Below, piece after piece: positions 1-12,000 of a stretch of 64,000 nucleotides of DNA; position 1 is the stretch's first letter; each line of letters begins with the position of its first letter. The stretch is from Ascaris suum (taxonomy: Eukaryota; Nematoda; Chromadorea; Rhabditida; Ascarididae), in contig CM024170.1 of assembly GCA_013433145.1 (NCBI GenBank), positions 1,071,214-1,135,213 of the forward strand. The letters run 5' to 3'. The position numbers and the translations under genes are program-made. The notes under the pieces were generated by a model, which was not told where the DNA came from, did not search any database, and worked only from the letters and a program-made list of their open reading frames with translations.

Positions 1-757
1 TCGACAACCTTTCAAGCTTTACGCTTATCTCTTATAAATCCAAAACGTGACATTTATAAGAACTAATGAAACGCACGTTTGCAACCCTACTTGTAAAGCT
101 AACAGTATGCGGATAAAGAACCGAATCCGATGGGCTTCGGTCGTCTCCTCTTTAGCTTTTCAATACCCAATAGGAATCTATCTAAATCGACGGATGCTGC
201 ATAAAAATACTTGACGTGAATGCTGAAATGCATCCACACGACCGACCGAGCCCCGAAGAAAACAGCGTCGATTAGGTGGATTTAAAACGAATGTTAAAAT
301 GAACTAGCAAACGAGATCGGATCCTCCGACCAGCCTCACAAATTTGTCGAAGGTTACATCTGTCTTGTCTAACTGCTGAACTGTGCGTCGATATATATAT
401 ATATATATATATACGAAGGTGATTAGCACTACACATAGCACTTGTATAATACAGTCTAGCACCATAACAACAATCCTTTTCATATATAAACGGGTAAGGG
501 ATTTTCCCTAAAACTTATTTATTAATGGAATACAACTATATAAAACCTGCCAAACTTCGTAAACTTATTCGCCCTTTCAAAAAGTTTTTAATTTCTATTT
601 GTCCAGTTCAGTTTGTTCTATTCATTAATTACTGGAACTTAAAACAGCATTCCAATGAACCACTTTCATTCTCAAAAATACACAGAGAAAAATATACACC
701 TCTGAAGAGTGAGAAGGAAGTACTGAGAAAAATTTAAGTAAAAAGATGAAAAAAGGA
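1..757. other. Flank before the first gene, no gene seen
   Basis: AT-rich sequence downstream (3') of the minus-strand gene that ends at 758. It holds an (AT)n microsatellite at about 391-413. A 70-codon plus-strand frame at 525-737 has no splice sites or composition that I would call coding. I see nothing else. Confidence 0.6.
391..413. repeat. (AT)n microsatellite, short
   Basis: About 23 nt of pure alternating AT. It is the shortest of three such arrays in the window; the others are at 40461-40552 and 51177-51254. Confidence 0.95.
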
Positions 758-2691
758 TTACTTCGGTAGGATCACAGGTTCCTCGATGCTTTTTTTAATC
801 AGTTTCTTAAGCTCATCACTCAACTGCAAACTTCTCTCTTCATTTTCAGCCCTCTCGGCGTTCTCCGAAGTGGATTCATTTTCGTCACTCATTTCATCAT
901 CCGATGAATCGGTCAATCTATAACAACAAATTGCTGTATCGAATAAAATAACACAAAACTCATCTATAACATAAATTTAAAGAAAAAGCACCAACTTTTA
1001 TAGCGCGCTACGGCACAAATTCTTCTAGTAACCAATAAAGGGCATCTTTACAATTTCTCGTAAAAATCTCCACCCCCTTTCAGCTGTTAAAATTCCTTAC
1101 TCACCGCTTGGCTTTCACCACGTCTTTTGACCTAATTTTTTTTTGCAGAAAAGTTTACAGAGTCACCTCGTTCACAAGAGTTTCGTCAAGATGGACTTTG
1201 CAGTAATTTCTCGAGGAACGAATGTCGAAAATTCCTAACTGAATTCAAAGATTTATTTCAATCAGAGAGACACCCTGAGGCGATATACGCACGCCAAAAT
1301 CACCGCTGAAGATTCCATAAGACTGGCCAATATTTGCAAGCAGATGAGCCTTTCGTGGTGATACTATAAATGCTTAGCGACATATCTATCTTCCTTATAT
1401 AAACAGCCATAAACAGAAAATCGATCAGGAAATATGACAGTGCTTGAAAGGACTATATGCTTTCTTCAATCGCTGACCCGGTGTGGTATTGATAAGGCGG
1501 CTTTTACCTGTGATATAATGTTATGAAATGGATTTCCCTTAAAGTGATGATCCCTCACAAAATATGACTTCCATATTCCATATTTTGTCTTCGCCCTTCA
1601 GCAGTGTTAGATAGCTCATGCACACAAAAACGTTCTTGCTTCCAAATATATTAAATTAAAGTGCTAACACAAAAGTGCTTTCAAATATAAGGATGGTGGT
1701 TAGCGATATTCGGACTATCAATCTCAACAGATATAAACATTTCCTGCTCTATTTTCCCCGTTCGTAATTCAAGTGCTTCTCTACAACCATAATAAAATTG
1801 AACTAACTGTAAGCGAGTGATTACGAATCAGAGGGAATTTCCAAAGTACGGCGTCAATAAAGCTGTAAGCTCTTATCATTCACATTCATAAAAAGAAAAA
1901 AATGAAAGAAGTAACCTGCGTTCGATTTCTTCGAATGTCTCTTGACGACGTTGTCGTTTTCTCCAATTTGCATGATGAGGATTCTTATCTCGTGATATGT
2001 GAAATTTGTCTAAACGTGCACTCATTCTATCGACTTTCTTCTTCGGTAGTGGTGCACCATCCTCTATTAAGGTTTGCCAATTTATATCCTAAAATATTAC
2101 CGAATTATTTCACCCCTTAAAAAGAGGATGTACATGCTTAATTAAACTTAAATATAAGAGAGCTCTTCAACTCTACCGATATCCAACAAAAATGCATTGA
2201 AAATTAAATATAAGGTAAACAATTGTCGCCTAGGATACATACAGAAGTACTCAAATTCGAAAGAACTTTTCGACATCACAGTCTATCGAAAATCCCTTCA
2301 AAATTATGAGAATAGGTAACCAAAAGAGCATTTAACAACCTGCAAATATTTTGTGCAACTATTTCAACTCCTCACTGTAGTTAATAAGCAATAATTACAA
2401 ATTTGTTTATGCTAATAATAACTGCTACCTCTGATAATGTCGGTTAGAAGAATGAACATCGACCCAATTAAAGGTAGCGGCCAGGTGCGATAATGACCCT
2501 CCGAAACAGGGATGACAATGAAACGCTAATTTAAAACAGCAACTTGCCATGTGTCGCTTGACAGGATTTGAACGAAAATCGTAAGGAGGTGAGTCCGGAC
2601 TACTTTCTACGAACTGATATTTGGGTTGTTGAAAGAACGGATAGGCTGATGACGCTGATGAAGACGGAACACCAGAAACGGGAGCCGGCAT
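758..2691 (-). CDS. Small unknown protein with basic middle and acidic tail, 4 exons, 162 aa
   Basis: I do not recognise the family. Model on the minus strand: exons 2691-2563, 2088-1916, 1131-1105 (27-nt microexon) and 917-758, stop TAA at 760-758. All phases match (0, 2, 2) and each exon is open only in the joined frame. The start is the first Met after an in-frame TGA, 28 nt below an acceptor-like TTACAG at 2721. Residues 1-43 are Ser/Pro-rich. Residues 44-109 are Lys/Arg-rich, including PLPKKKVDRM and NWRKRQRRQE, which could serve as nuclear localisation. Residues 110-162 are acidic (SDDEMSDENE) and end in a predicted helix, SDELKKLIKKSIEEP. The exon 1 donor is GTCAAG, weaker than the others. 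A nuclear regulatory or adaptor protein is possible but is only inferred. Confidence 0.75.
1105..1131 (-). other. 27-nt microexon of the small unknown gene
   Basis: It is bounded by ATTAG at 1132-1136 and a consensus donor GTGAGT at 1104-1099. It enters with 1 nt completing an Arg codon and leaves with 2 nt that are completed by the A at 917. It encodes SKDVVKAK plus parts of two Arg codons. Confidence 0.7.
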
Positions 2692-2718
2692 CACCGAATC
2701 AAACAGAAACACTCAACT

Positions 2719-2721
2719 CCT
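2719..2721 (-). promoter_or_regulatory. Candidate trans-splice (or 5'UTR cis) acceptor before the 2691 start
   Basis: The minus strand reads CTTACAG ending at 2720, then 28 nt, then the ATG at 2691. The frame is closed by TGA just upstream of the ATG, so this acceptor must lie in a 5' UTR. A spliced-leader site is an inference from nematode gene structure. Confidence 0.4.
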
Positions 2722-4479
2722 GTAAGTATTCCCTCTTACGATAACGTCTCTGTTGTTTTATTTCGTTTATACTGTACAGTATCGAACGACTGTTGAAAAG
2801 GTACATCTGGAGTGAGTGGATAAACCAAAATAGTCGATTTAATGACTTGTAATCCAGAAACTACAATCGACGAAACAACCTGCTGCCCGAATAGATTCCT
2901 GCTATGATGTTATAAAACAAAGTCACTTTTCAGATGCTTCAACGGCCGCACAGAAGCTATGAAATTGTGCTGTCACCCGCTTATTCATTCGGAGACGTAC
3001 ACAAGTTGCACAACGACGTCATGAACATTAAAGCTCTAGACAGGTGGCCAGCTCCAGGTAATTAATATGCCAGCCCAAGGTAATTAATATACGCAGTCAA
3101 CGGTGTATCGAGAAACAGTTCAACCTCACAGTCAGAAACCAACATTAGCGTTCATGATATGCAACATCGTTGAGGAATCGCCGACTCACTGCAAGAGGGT
3201 TTCGTTTGATCTCGACTCCGATACTGTTTACTGCGGCATACAGATTTTCGTGGTAGGACTCGATAACAAAAAATGACGTGTGATCTAGTTTCCCTTTCTT
3301 TCAATCTCTGCCCTTTAGGTTTGTACTGTTCGTCGATAGGTGTCTGCAGGCGCCCGGATTTCGGACAGCAGCATTGCGACGGGCAAAATGACGGGCACTT
3401 CGTCACCCCCCTTCCATCCCCCAAGTGGAGCCCTATAATTAAAGAAGTCTCTCCGGCACCAAAAAATGAAGGGGAGGGGGGAGAGGGGATGCCAATGAAG
3501 CCATAACCGCATCATGATAGCGTTAATGAAGTTGGAAAAGCATGCGAACATGAATAGCACGAAAAACAACACATCAGACGACCAAAAAGAACAGCAAGGA
3601 GACGGCTATGCCCTTCGTGTCGAGATTAACAACAAAAGTATGCCGCAGGAAGAAGGAAAATTGATTGCGAGTAGCAGAGAAATCAGACCTGATCGGAAAA
3701 TACAAAACAGCATATATGTGTCGTCAGCACGAACGGATACGTGGATTGCAGTAGGCGAAAACGATATTTAATACGCTATGAGCCATGTACTACGTGAAGG
3801 TAGAAAGCTACCAGTTGAGTGACAAAAATTGTCAGATTTCTTGAAGGGTTTAGTTGCGATCTGCGGAGGCAGATTCCAATTCTGAACTGAAAAGAGCGAA
3901 AGCTCGGAATGGTCTTAGTCCAGTAATACAATTTCATTCTTATTAGACGATATGCTATCAATGTTTTTTGAAACGAATTCCAAAGGAATTTCATGATCGA
4001 TTAGTATAATTTTTCAACGTTTCTTGAATTCCCCTTCCACCTTTTTCCCTTCTGGGAAGTGTTGTGCCCTCATTCACCGTTGTCAATGATTGCTCTGATC
4101 TCCTTAATTTATAAACTATTCTCTCTGTTATTTTACGTGGAACCACTTTTTGAACTGCGCACAATTCGGTTTTATTTCTAAGCGATTCACAAGGTCAAAA
4201 CTGGTTTAGGAGAGCTCATATGTGCATTAAATACAAGAGTTAAGCAAAGTGGTCTTTTATGAAAAGCTGCTTTCGAATTTAGAAAAATATAGCGGTCATC
4301 GGCTCCTTTCTAAAACAGATCAATTATATGAGTGAAGCTTTCATGTAGGAACTGGAGATAGTTACTCCACACTTAATTGAAGTAATGGTCCACAAGGAAA
4401 CGTTTTGGGTGGGTGTTTTATTCCTCCTGTATAACAACAATGTTTCTGATAAAAGTGAATAGTAGGAGGCAATTTGCAG

Positions 4480-4685
4480 ATGACCTCAAAATTCATCGGT
4501 CATTCTACGATCTCACCGACGAGTTCTACATTCTCGAAGAATTCGCCAACAGTACTTCAACATTTTTCTTGAAAGAAAGTCACTCGATGCATATCAGTTT
4601 GCAGCATGAATATTTTCTCAAGGCAGGAAGTGAAGTTCAATCTACCACAAGTGACCTCGATGTTGCAGTCGATCTCGAATTCTAG
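4480..4685 (+). CDS. Candidate terminal exon, unknown protein (weak)
   Basis: After a TTTGCAG acceptor at 4474-4480 the plus strand stays open to a TAG at about 4683-4685. Many codons end in C (GAC CTC, ACC GAC GAG TTC TAC ATT CTC), as in the real exons of this window and unlike the flanks. It would encode about 67 aa rich in Phe and acidic residues (DLTDEFYILEEFANS). I found no partner exon with matching phase upstream, so this could be a chance frame. Function unknown. Confidence 0.25.
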
Positions 4686-7667
4686 TCGACGTTAAAGTGT
4701 TCTACTTTCGTTGAAATTTTCCTTCCTTTATATAACAGAAAATCGTTGGGAATTGCAGTTTATTATAGTTTGTAGCGTAGATATATTTTGCATTATTTAC
4801 CAAGAAACATTATGCGTATCATTCATCGTAAACGTTAAGCTAAATTAAATCGCCACGCTAAAACTCTCTAACCTAAAATCATTAGAACATCGAAAGCTTT
4901 AATTTTTTTTTCTTTCTTTCTTAGTCCGGAACAAGAAAAGTCACATCTGGAAATTTGGAATAGCAGGATTACTTACTCATCTTTACTCCGACATTTTTTG
5001 GCATGAAAGAATCCTACAGATGAATAAGTCAAAGGAATAACATCTCGATATGGGCGACAAAAATAATAAATCCATAAGTCGGCAACGAAAATAGCAGGAA
5101 AACGGTGCATTTAAAATAATGATTGAACAGCCACGAAGCAATGTGTAAAATGTAATCAACGGTACGACTGCGGCCGTCTCGCGATTTCTCCTTCCGGTCA
5201 TTTTATAATTACGCTTATCCCTGCATTTCTGTACCTACTAATGCGGACCTACTTGCAACCCGCCTGCTGAACTAAACCTACGAGCTGAAAATTACATGCG
5301 GAACTGCCTTGAGCAACCATGTTTAACGGATCTTGCAGTGATGGGCTTACGCAAAAAAATGACCGCTAATACCGTATCTGCATTTTCGTTATACGGCTCA
5401 CTTTTGAAAATAACAGCTAAATATCTGCGAAGTAACACCCAACTCACGTCCCCACATTCCATATCACCACTATTATTCATAAAGAACGGCAAATCCATTT
5501 AAAAAATTCACATCCATTCGAGTTGTATTCAGGCTGTTTTTTCCTGCATTTTAATCCTGTTGCGTCGTTAATATATCGTGTAATTATCACACTGACCATT
5601 TCCCTTTGAGGTTTGACCAATGACCATTTCTGTTTCCGGTCATTTCTGTATTGTAAACGCATTTGCGATGCTCAACGGTTTATCGAGAGTGACCACTTTT
5701 TGGACGTGCGGCAAATCAATGTACCGTTCTTATTTTCTAAGTATGATGCCTAGCCATTTGGCTATAGGAATTATGTAAGCGTTAATCAAATGCAAATGAC
5801 CACTGAAGAGGTGGACGCATTGATCGATGAATATAGGCGAATTTGGGCATGTTAGTACATATGCAAAATAAGTTGCCAAATAAGCAGTCACCCGCTACTT
5901 CCGATAGTTAATTCCTTTCCCCCCTCCACAAATCCTTCATACTTGCTGCACTCGGCACAAATTATTAGCCGGAAGTGTTTCCTTTACTATAAACACTTTG
6001 CCTGTCAGAGAAAGTGGATTAGTTGCCTCCCCCCCTCCCTGCAAGAAATCGTTTCCGCTTCCACGCTGAATTCTTGAAGTCAGCCGCTAGCTTCTGGGTA
6101 AGAATAGATAGAAACTTCCGCATGAAATTTCCGTGCTTAAAAAGTGATGATATCCATTCAACGTTAAATTGTCATACTAGGATATAGATGTTACTTTGCT
6201 CCCTCATTAGCATATACATACGTTTTCCGCATATTCAAATATCACATACATTCAAGTGTATTCAAATATTGCGGGTTTGAATATCTCATGCAACGACCGC
6301 TTAATTACGAGAATAGCGAATAAAGCTTGATAAGATCGTATGAATTACAACTGCTGGTCATTATGTAACAAAATTTGTTGGATATAAAACTGTTCACACT
6401 CATATTACCACTTAATTATTGACGAATACTGATGAGAGGAGTGCGGCGATTCCTCACAACTCTATTCAGCATCTGGAACTTAAACATTATATTTGTATAA
6501 ATAAAAACTATTCGATCGCTAAAATTCGTTCAGAGGGAAAATTAGAGAATTTAATTCGTTCAATGAGAACATCGAAATAAAAAGTTTTCTTGCGAATATA
6601 ACCTAAAATGAAATTAACAATGGGGCAATGATAATATAGAAATGAAGGAACATTTTGAATGCGTGCATTAAATATTTTCATTCAATTAAACCGTTGAGGC
6701 AAAGATGGATAAAAATCCACTTCAAACGCTTTTAGCTTAGTACTAAACTTCAAACCTAAATTAAGCTTTAAAAAATGCTTAAAATTCACTCATAGCGTGA
6801 AACGTCAAAGATATTGAAATGTTGTTATCAATGGTTACTATTATAGAGTGGATTTTCTTGCATTATCTCGATAATTGCAACGAAGAACGTGTTTAACGCA
6901 GCAAGAATCGTAGTGCTGTAATTTCCGAGTATTTGGGGGGAAATTCCACATATTTGGGAATATTGGGGAAAAGAGACTGATAAAAAATAAATGCTTTATA
7001 AGTTTGATAAAGTGAACTATTCTACATAAAGCGCTTTAAAGATAGCAACCTTTTTCTGACTTTAAAAAAACTTCAAAAATGTGAGCCTCGTTTATATAAT
7101 CAAACATCAAAGATACAACAGATCAGAAAGAAAAATGGCATCTGAATTGGGAAATAACAGAAATGCTGCACGTGGTCGACGCTTCGTCGGCGACACCAAA
7201 CATCCACCAATATCGTGAACATTAAGCTCGAAAATAAATTCCTAGTAAACCGTTGCAACCAACCAACAGCATTAATAATCTCCAACCTATAGGTAACCAC
7301 TCAGTGAATAAAATCATTCAAATTAACATAGCACGGAAATCCGAGAGTACCACCTCTGGTCAGTAAGCATCAATGACACTTCCTGCAACCATAACCTAAC
7401 CAAGAACACTGCCCACTTTTGTCCCTCAAAAAAAAAATCTATTCCCTCATCTCTTCGGAAAAAATCCAATCCAACTCACTATTGTGTTATAGATCCTCAT
7501 GGATTGTAACACCCTTGAACGCCTGCTTCTCAAACTATACTGCTTCACTTGATAATCGCGCATATACATCAGAAAACTTCATACAATACAGGATAGCCAA
7601 TGCCAACGTATCAGTGAGTATTAGGTACTGAATGAATAAATAAATAAAATTAGAAGTTCATATAAGA

Positions 7668-7718
7668 TGTGATAAAAGGTTAAGGCGTGATAAAAGGTCA
7701 TGGTGTGGTAAAAGGTTC
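7668..7718. repeat. Three-copy minisatellite, unit about 18 nt
   Basis: Three consecutive units share the core GTGRTAAAAGGT with small differences (GTGATAAAAGGTTAAG, GTGATAAAAGGTCATG, GTGGTAAAAGGTTCAA). Intergenic. Confidence 0.7.
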
Positions 7719-9032
7719 AACTCAAAACTTGACAATATTAAAAGAGCAACTTTATCAGAGAAACAGAAACGAAAACAACCTAAACACAAGCGGGTTCTTG
7801 TTCAAATGCCAACTTATAGAAATCTATACGATATGGTACGATAAGGAGAAATCAAGTTAAAAGGCTAAATGAATATAGAGAAGGTGAAACTGCCAAGAGC
7901 TGAAATAATGAAAGCCAAATGCCTTCGCATCGCTTTTTTTTTGTTATAGTTTCACTCATATGCATTGCTTCACTATACTCCATCTTTGTGCTATCACATC
8001 ATAGAGTAGTGACCAATGAAGCGTTTTCGATTCGATGCGTATCAAATTGAATTATGCAGATTTCTTTCTTCAATGAAAAACAACCAACAATCAGAAGTTT
8101 CGAGCGCACCATCACGAGTGAAAGTGGTGGAAACGAAATTATGAAGAGAGTAAGCAAACAGATATCAAACCAACGTCATCGCCATAAACAACACATTAAT
8201 TTCACTATCTGTGCTCATTTAAATGCAATTAAACTGGCCACAAAAACAATTCAACAAGTAATTCGCTCAACTTTCTAATAATTCTCTCATATGCCATAAA
8301 AATATAGCTATATTTGGTGGAGAGTAACTCGACGAATATTATTTAGAGAAGGCGCCGAAGAGAATATTGGTGAACTACAAGCAACAAAGTATGGTTATTG
8401 AAGAGAAAATGAGGTTTCATTATATTACGATACGCCAATGCGTAAAGACCCCGACAATATGCAGCTAATGTTTAGAACTAAATCATAGCAATATTTTTAT
8501 TGTCATTTCAAACGACTCTACACATCATCAAAGAGATTCACAAATAAAACACTTTGTTGCTTGTAGTTCACCTCGAGACCAATCTCATTCCCCTCCACCT
8601 CCGGAAATTAGTAGGACGTCCCACCGAAATCTCCCTCCCCAACTTTGTGGAACTCATCAGCATCCATCCCGTTCACCAAAATCCAATCACACCTCCATCA
8701 CTGAATAAACGCATTCCGCAACAAAGAAACATGCTTTTTTATCTTTCATGTTATGCAATAATCTCAATTCCGGTATACCAATAACACCTTGCAACGCAAC
8801 TTTGAAGGAATAAATCGATATCAGTGGAGCACACAATTCAACGCACTTGGAGATGGCCATCAAAGTATAGGTTTTTGGCGATAATTGTATGGAGCATACA
8901 ACCCAATGTAGACGCAACCCCCCTCCCCCCTCGCCGCCTCGACGAAAAGAGACACTGTCATGTCATCATCCCCTTCCCTCCCCCTCCCTCACGTGCAAAC
9001 ATTTATTATCCTCATCACCTATAAAAATGCAA

Positions 9033-12000
9033 TTAGACGTCACATCTATGAAGAGATGAATCGAGAGGAAGTGACAAGAGAACGCCAAGTGCATTAACAC
9101 TCTTCGGAAGTGACTTCAATTCGGCGATTAACTGCTCGGCGATCGGTGTCGGCAATTCATTGAGCACGGTCACCACTTTGCGTGCCATCTCACGTTTATG
9201 CAATAATGCAGCTCTAGCAACATTTTGCATAAATTGATCGATCACATCGCGTGAACGACACATGAACTCCTTTTCAACAGTTTCGGTGAGATCATCTAGA
9301 TTTGTTCCGTTCGATAGCGTTGATTGCGCCCAACTGCTATCCACATGAGGCTCCTCATCGCCAGTACCCGCTTCCAAATTGACATTTCCCTCAACTCCCA
9401 ACCCGAATTGTGTATCACTTTGTAAACATCCATGCTCAGTTATATAGTCGTCTTCTTGTATATTTTCCACTTCAATCGTAGGCATTAGACGTTTAACACA
9501 AGGACCACCAAGAGATGATCTAATTCTGCCAGAGTGTCGTGTTCGATTGGCTATCGATGATGTATTCGGCGATCCCTCTGTACAGCATCGCTTTCTTAAT
9601 GCTCTTTGTGACCGTTGTGAAACTAACGTATTCGTCGTGAGAGCATCTTCGGTGCTATTCCGTAACGGCTTCTGCATTTGCGCGTCAGTGTCATCTCCTG
9701 GTGGGCTGTTTACTGTTTCCTGCAACATCCGCCAATTATGTGGAGTTTCAGCAACAACCACAGATAACCCAACCGAAGAAAGTGTCCACTCACAAGCAAA
9801 AATGAACAACCTTCATGAAAATTTCCTGTCGTTACTACCCTCTTAGTATAAACTCATAATTTTAAAGGGCACAAGTACTATGCATTCATTTGAAATAAAC
9901 GGATCGCCACACCTCCGAAGTGAGAAAATTAACGGATCGCCACACCTCCGAACTGTCCGTTTCAAAATAAAAAAACAAAGAACGAAAAAAAAAACAAGAT
10001 GAAATGAGCTAAGTAAACATAAACAGCCGGCAACTAAACTGTTCTCATAAGATTTGCTGCGCTCATTTCTAATCGAACCTTTTTTGATAAAGTCGACGAT
10101 CGTTAATGAGATCATTTGATATAGATATGAATAACATCCTCTATGGCGAAATTAGATGATTGGATGATAATGAGCAAGAGTACACCTGTTGCAGGTGGTT
10201 TTTTGCTACTTTTGAGTATACTATATTCCGTCTGTATATGAAATATTCCAAACGTTGCCCGAATATAGAGGTCTAGTAATCCCAAAGGCTCTCATGATTG
10301 TGAGGGTACATTACCGATGCATTATAATTTGAAATTTTCTTGCATAGAAATTCCATATAGCAATAAGGAGATCGTAAATGCTTACTAGACGAATATGATT
10401 TAATGCGTTATTGTTGGAATCGGCAATTTGACTTGTATTGCCCCTCGTCGATTCAATAGTCTTAAAATTGCTGTGATGTGTATCCGCCAAAGATTCGCTT
10501 AAAATCGTTTCCGCTAATGTTTCGATTCCGCTATCCATTGATTCACTCTAAAAAAATAAAAAACACGCGAATAAGAAATTATTCAATTGTCATCTACTCA
10601 TTACGAATATCGAAAATATCACCATCATCATCATCAATCCCAAATTCGATTATGAAACATTTTCGCGCATATTTTCTGAAAATTGTGAGAAAATATTATG
10701 AAAATAAACTGTGAAAGAAAATTATAATTATGAAAATAATAAATAAATCGTGGAGAATTATGAATAAATTACGCAAAAAATTCGAAGAAAAATGAAACAA
10801 AAATATCATTACAAAAGACTTTCAGTAATTACATATCGGAAGCAAAGATGAACGAATGTCTAAATAGAAACCGCGCTCGTGCTGCATCCATTTCAATAGT
10901 TCAATAACACTATTGTTATTTCAGCCACATGCATCACCATCTTTAAAACACCTTCAAAAAATCGATTAAGTTTACGTCCATCGAAAATCGATAATTCGCC
11001 TCATTTACTTGACGATCCGTGCATTCGCCAAGGGTCAGCGCTGATCAGGTAATCGATGTACAGCTTTTTATTTTGAACTTATGGATTCGACAGGTAAATT
11101 TTGAACACATAAGTTATTTTGGGCAGGTAAATTATCGACGCACAGCTTTCGAATGAAACTTCGATAATTATAGAATAATTTAATTAGCGCTAATGGAAGT
11201 GAAACATATGAATGAATATGGAAAAAATAGTGGGAATGTATTATTGCTTCAGACTACAAAATTTCGTGGAAATTTTCTCTCACAGTATAAAAGAAAGAAA
11301 TAGAATAGCAGCAAAAATATTCCATATATCGAAACCATTATGAAATCCTTACGAATTCAGATACACGGAAGTTAATAAAAGCTCAGCGATACTACTATTA
11401 AGCATGTAACTTTATATTTTACAATTTTTTTAAAACCATTCCCTTAATTAATGCAATGTCGCATATAAATGTAAAAAATACCATTTTCAGAGAACAAAAA
11501 ATAAAATAAAATTCCCTGTAGCTGAGACTCTTCTAGAATATTCGTCTCTTTAACGTAAACAACGATCATTAAAACCATGCTATATTTAGCCACCCCCCCC
11601 CCCTCCTCCTCCACCAATTCTTTGATAATTTAAAAAAAAACGCGCTTAAAATTTTGCAAGGAAAGGAAGTATTTTTTAATAGATGATCTCGAATCTAAGA
11701 ATATCAATATTTGTTGAACGGATTATAATTATTAGCTATTATTCATTTTAGAGTGGAAGAAACTGCGTTAAGTTTGTCAATTACATTTATAGCTGAATTA
11801 TTGGCTAGTCCAGGTATAGCAAACTTCATTCTATTCATATCGGAAAAGAAACATTCTAAAGTTCAATTTTTAAAATTATAGGCAGTGCGCGCATGAGAAA
11901 GTTATTTTTATTTAATGGCGACTAATTTGATCAAAAATATTGGAAATTAATATTGTATATAAAGAAAATATAATCAGTTTTATAGATCTGAGCTTATATA

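Larger units (their letters stand above)
2722..9032. other. 6.3-kb intergenic region
   Basis: Between the 5' end of the 2691 gene and the stop of the ParB-like gene at 9033. Mostly AT-rich with no convincing gene. It holds a GC-richer, Cys-rich open frame (about 3273-3506, plus), an exon-like plus-strand frame (4480-4685), two copies of a 13-nt motif AGGTAATTAATAT at 3057-3090, a three-copy minisatellite near 7668-7718, and pyrimidine tracts near 5920, 6030, 8920 and 8980. Confidence 0.6.
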
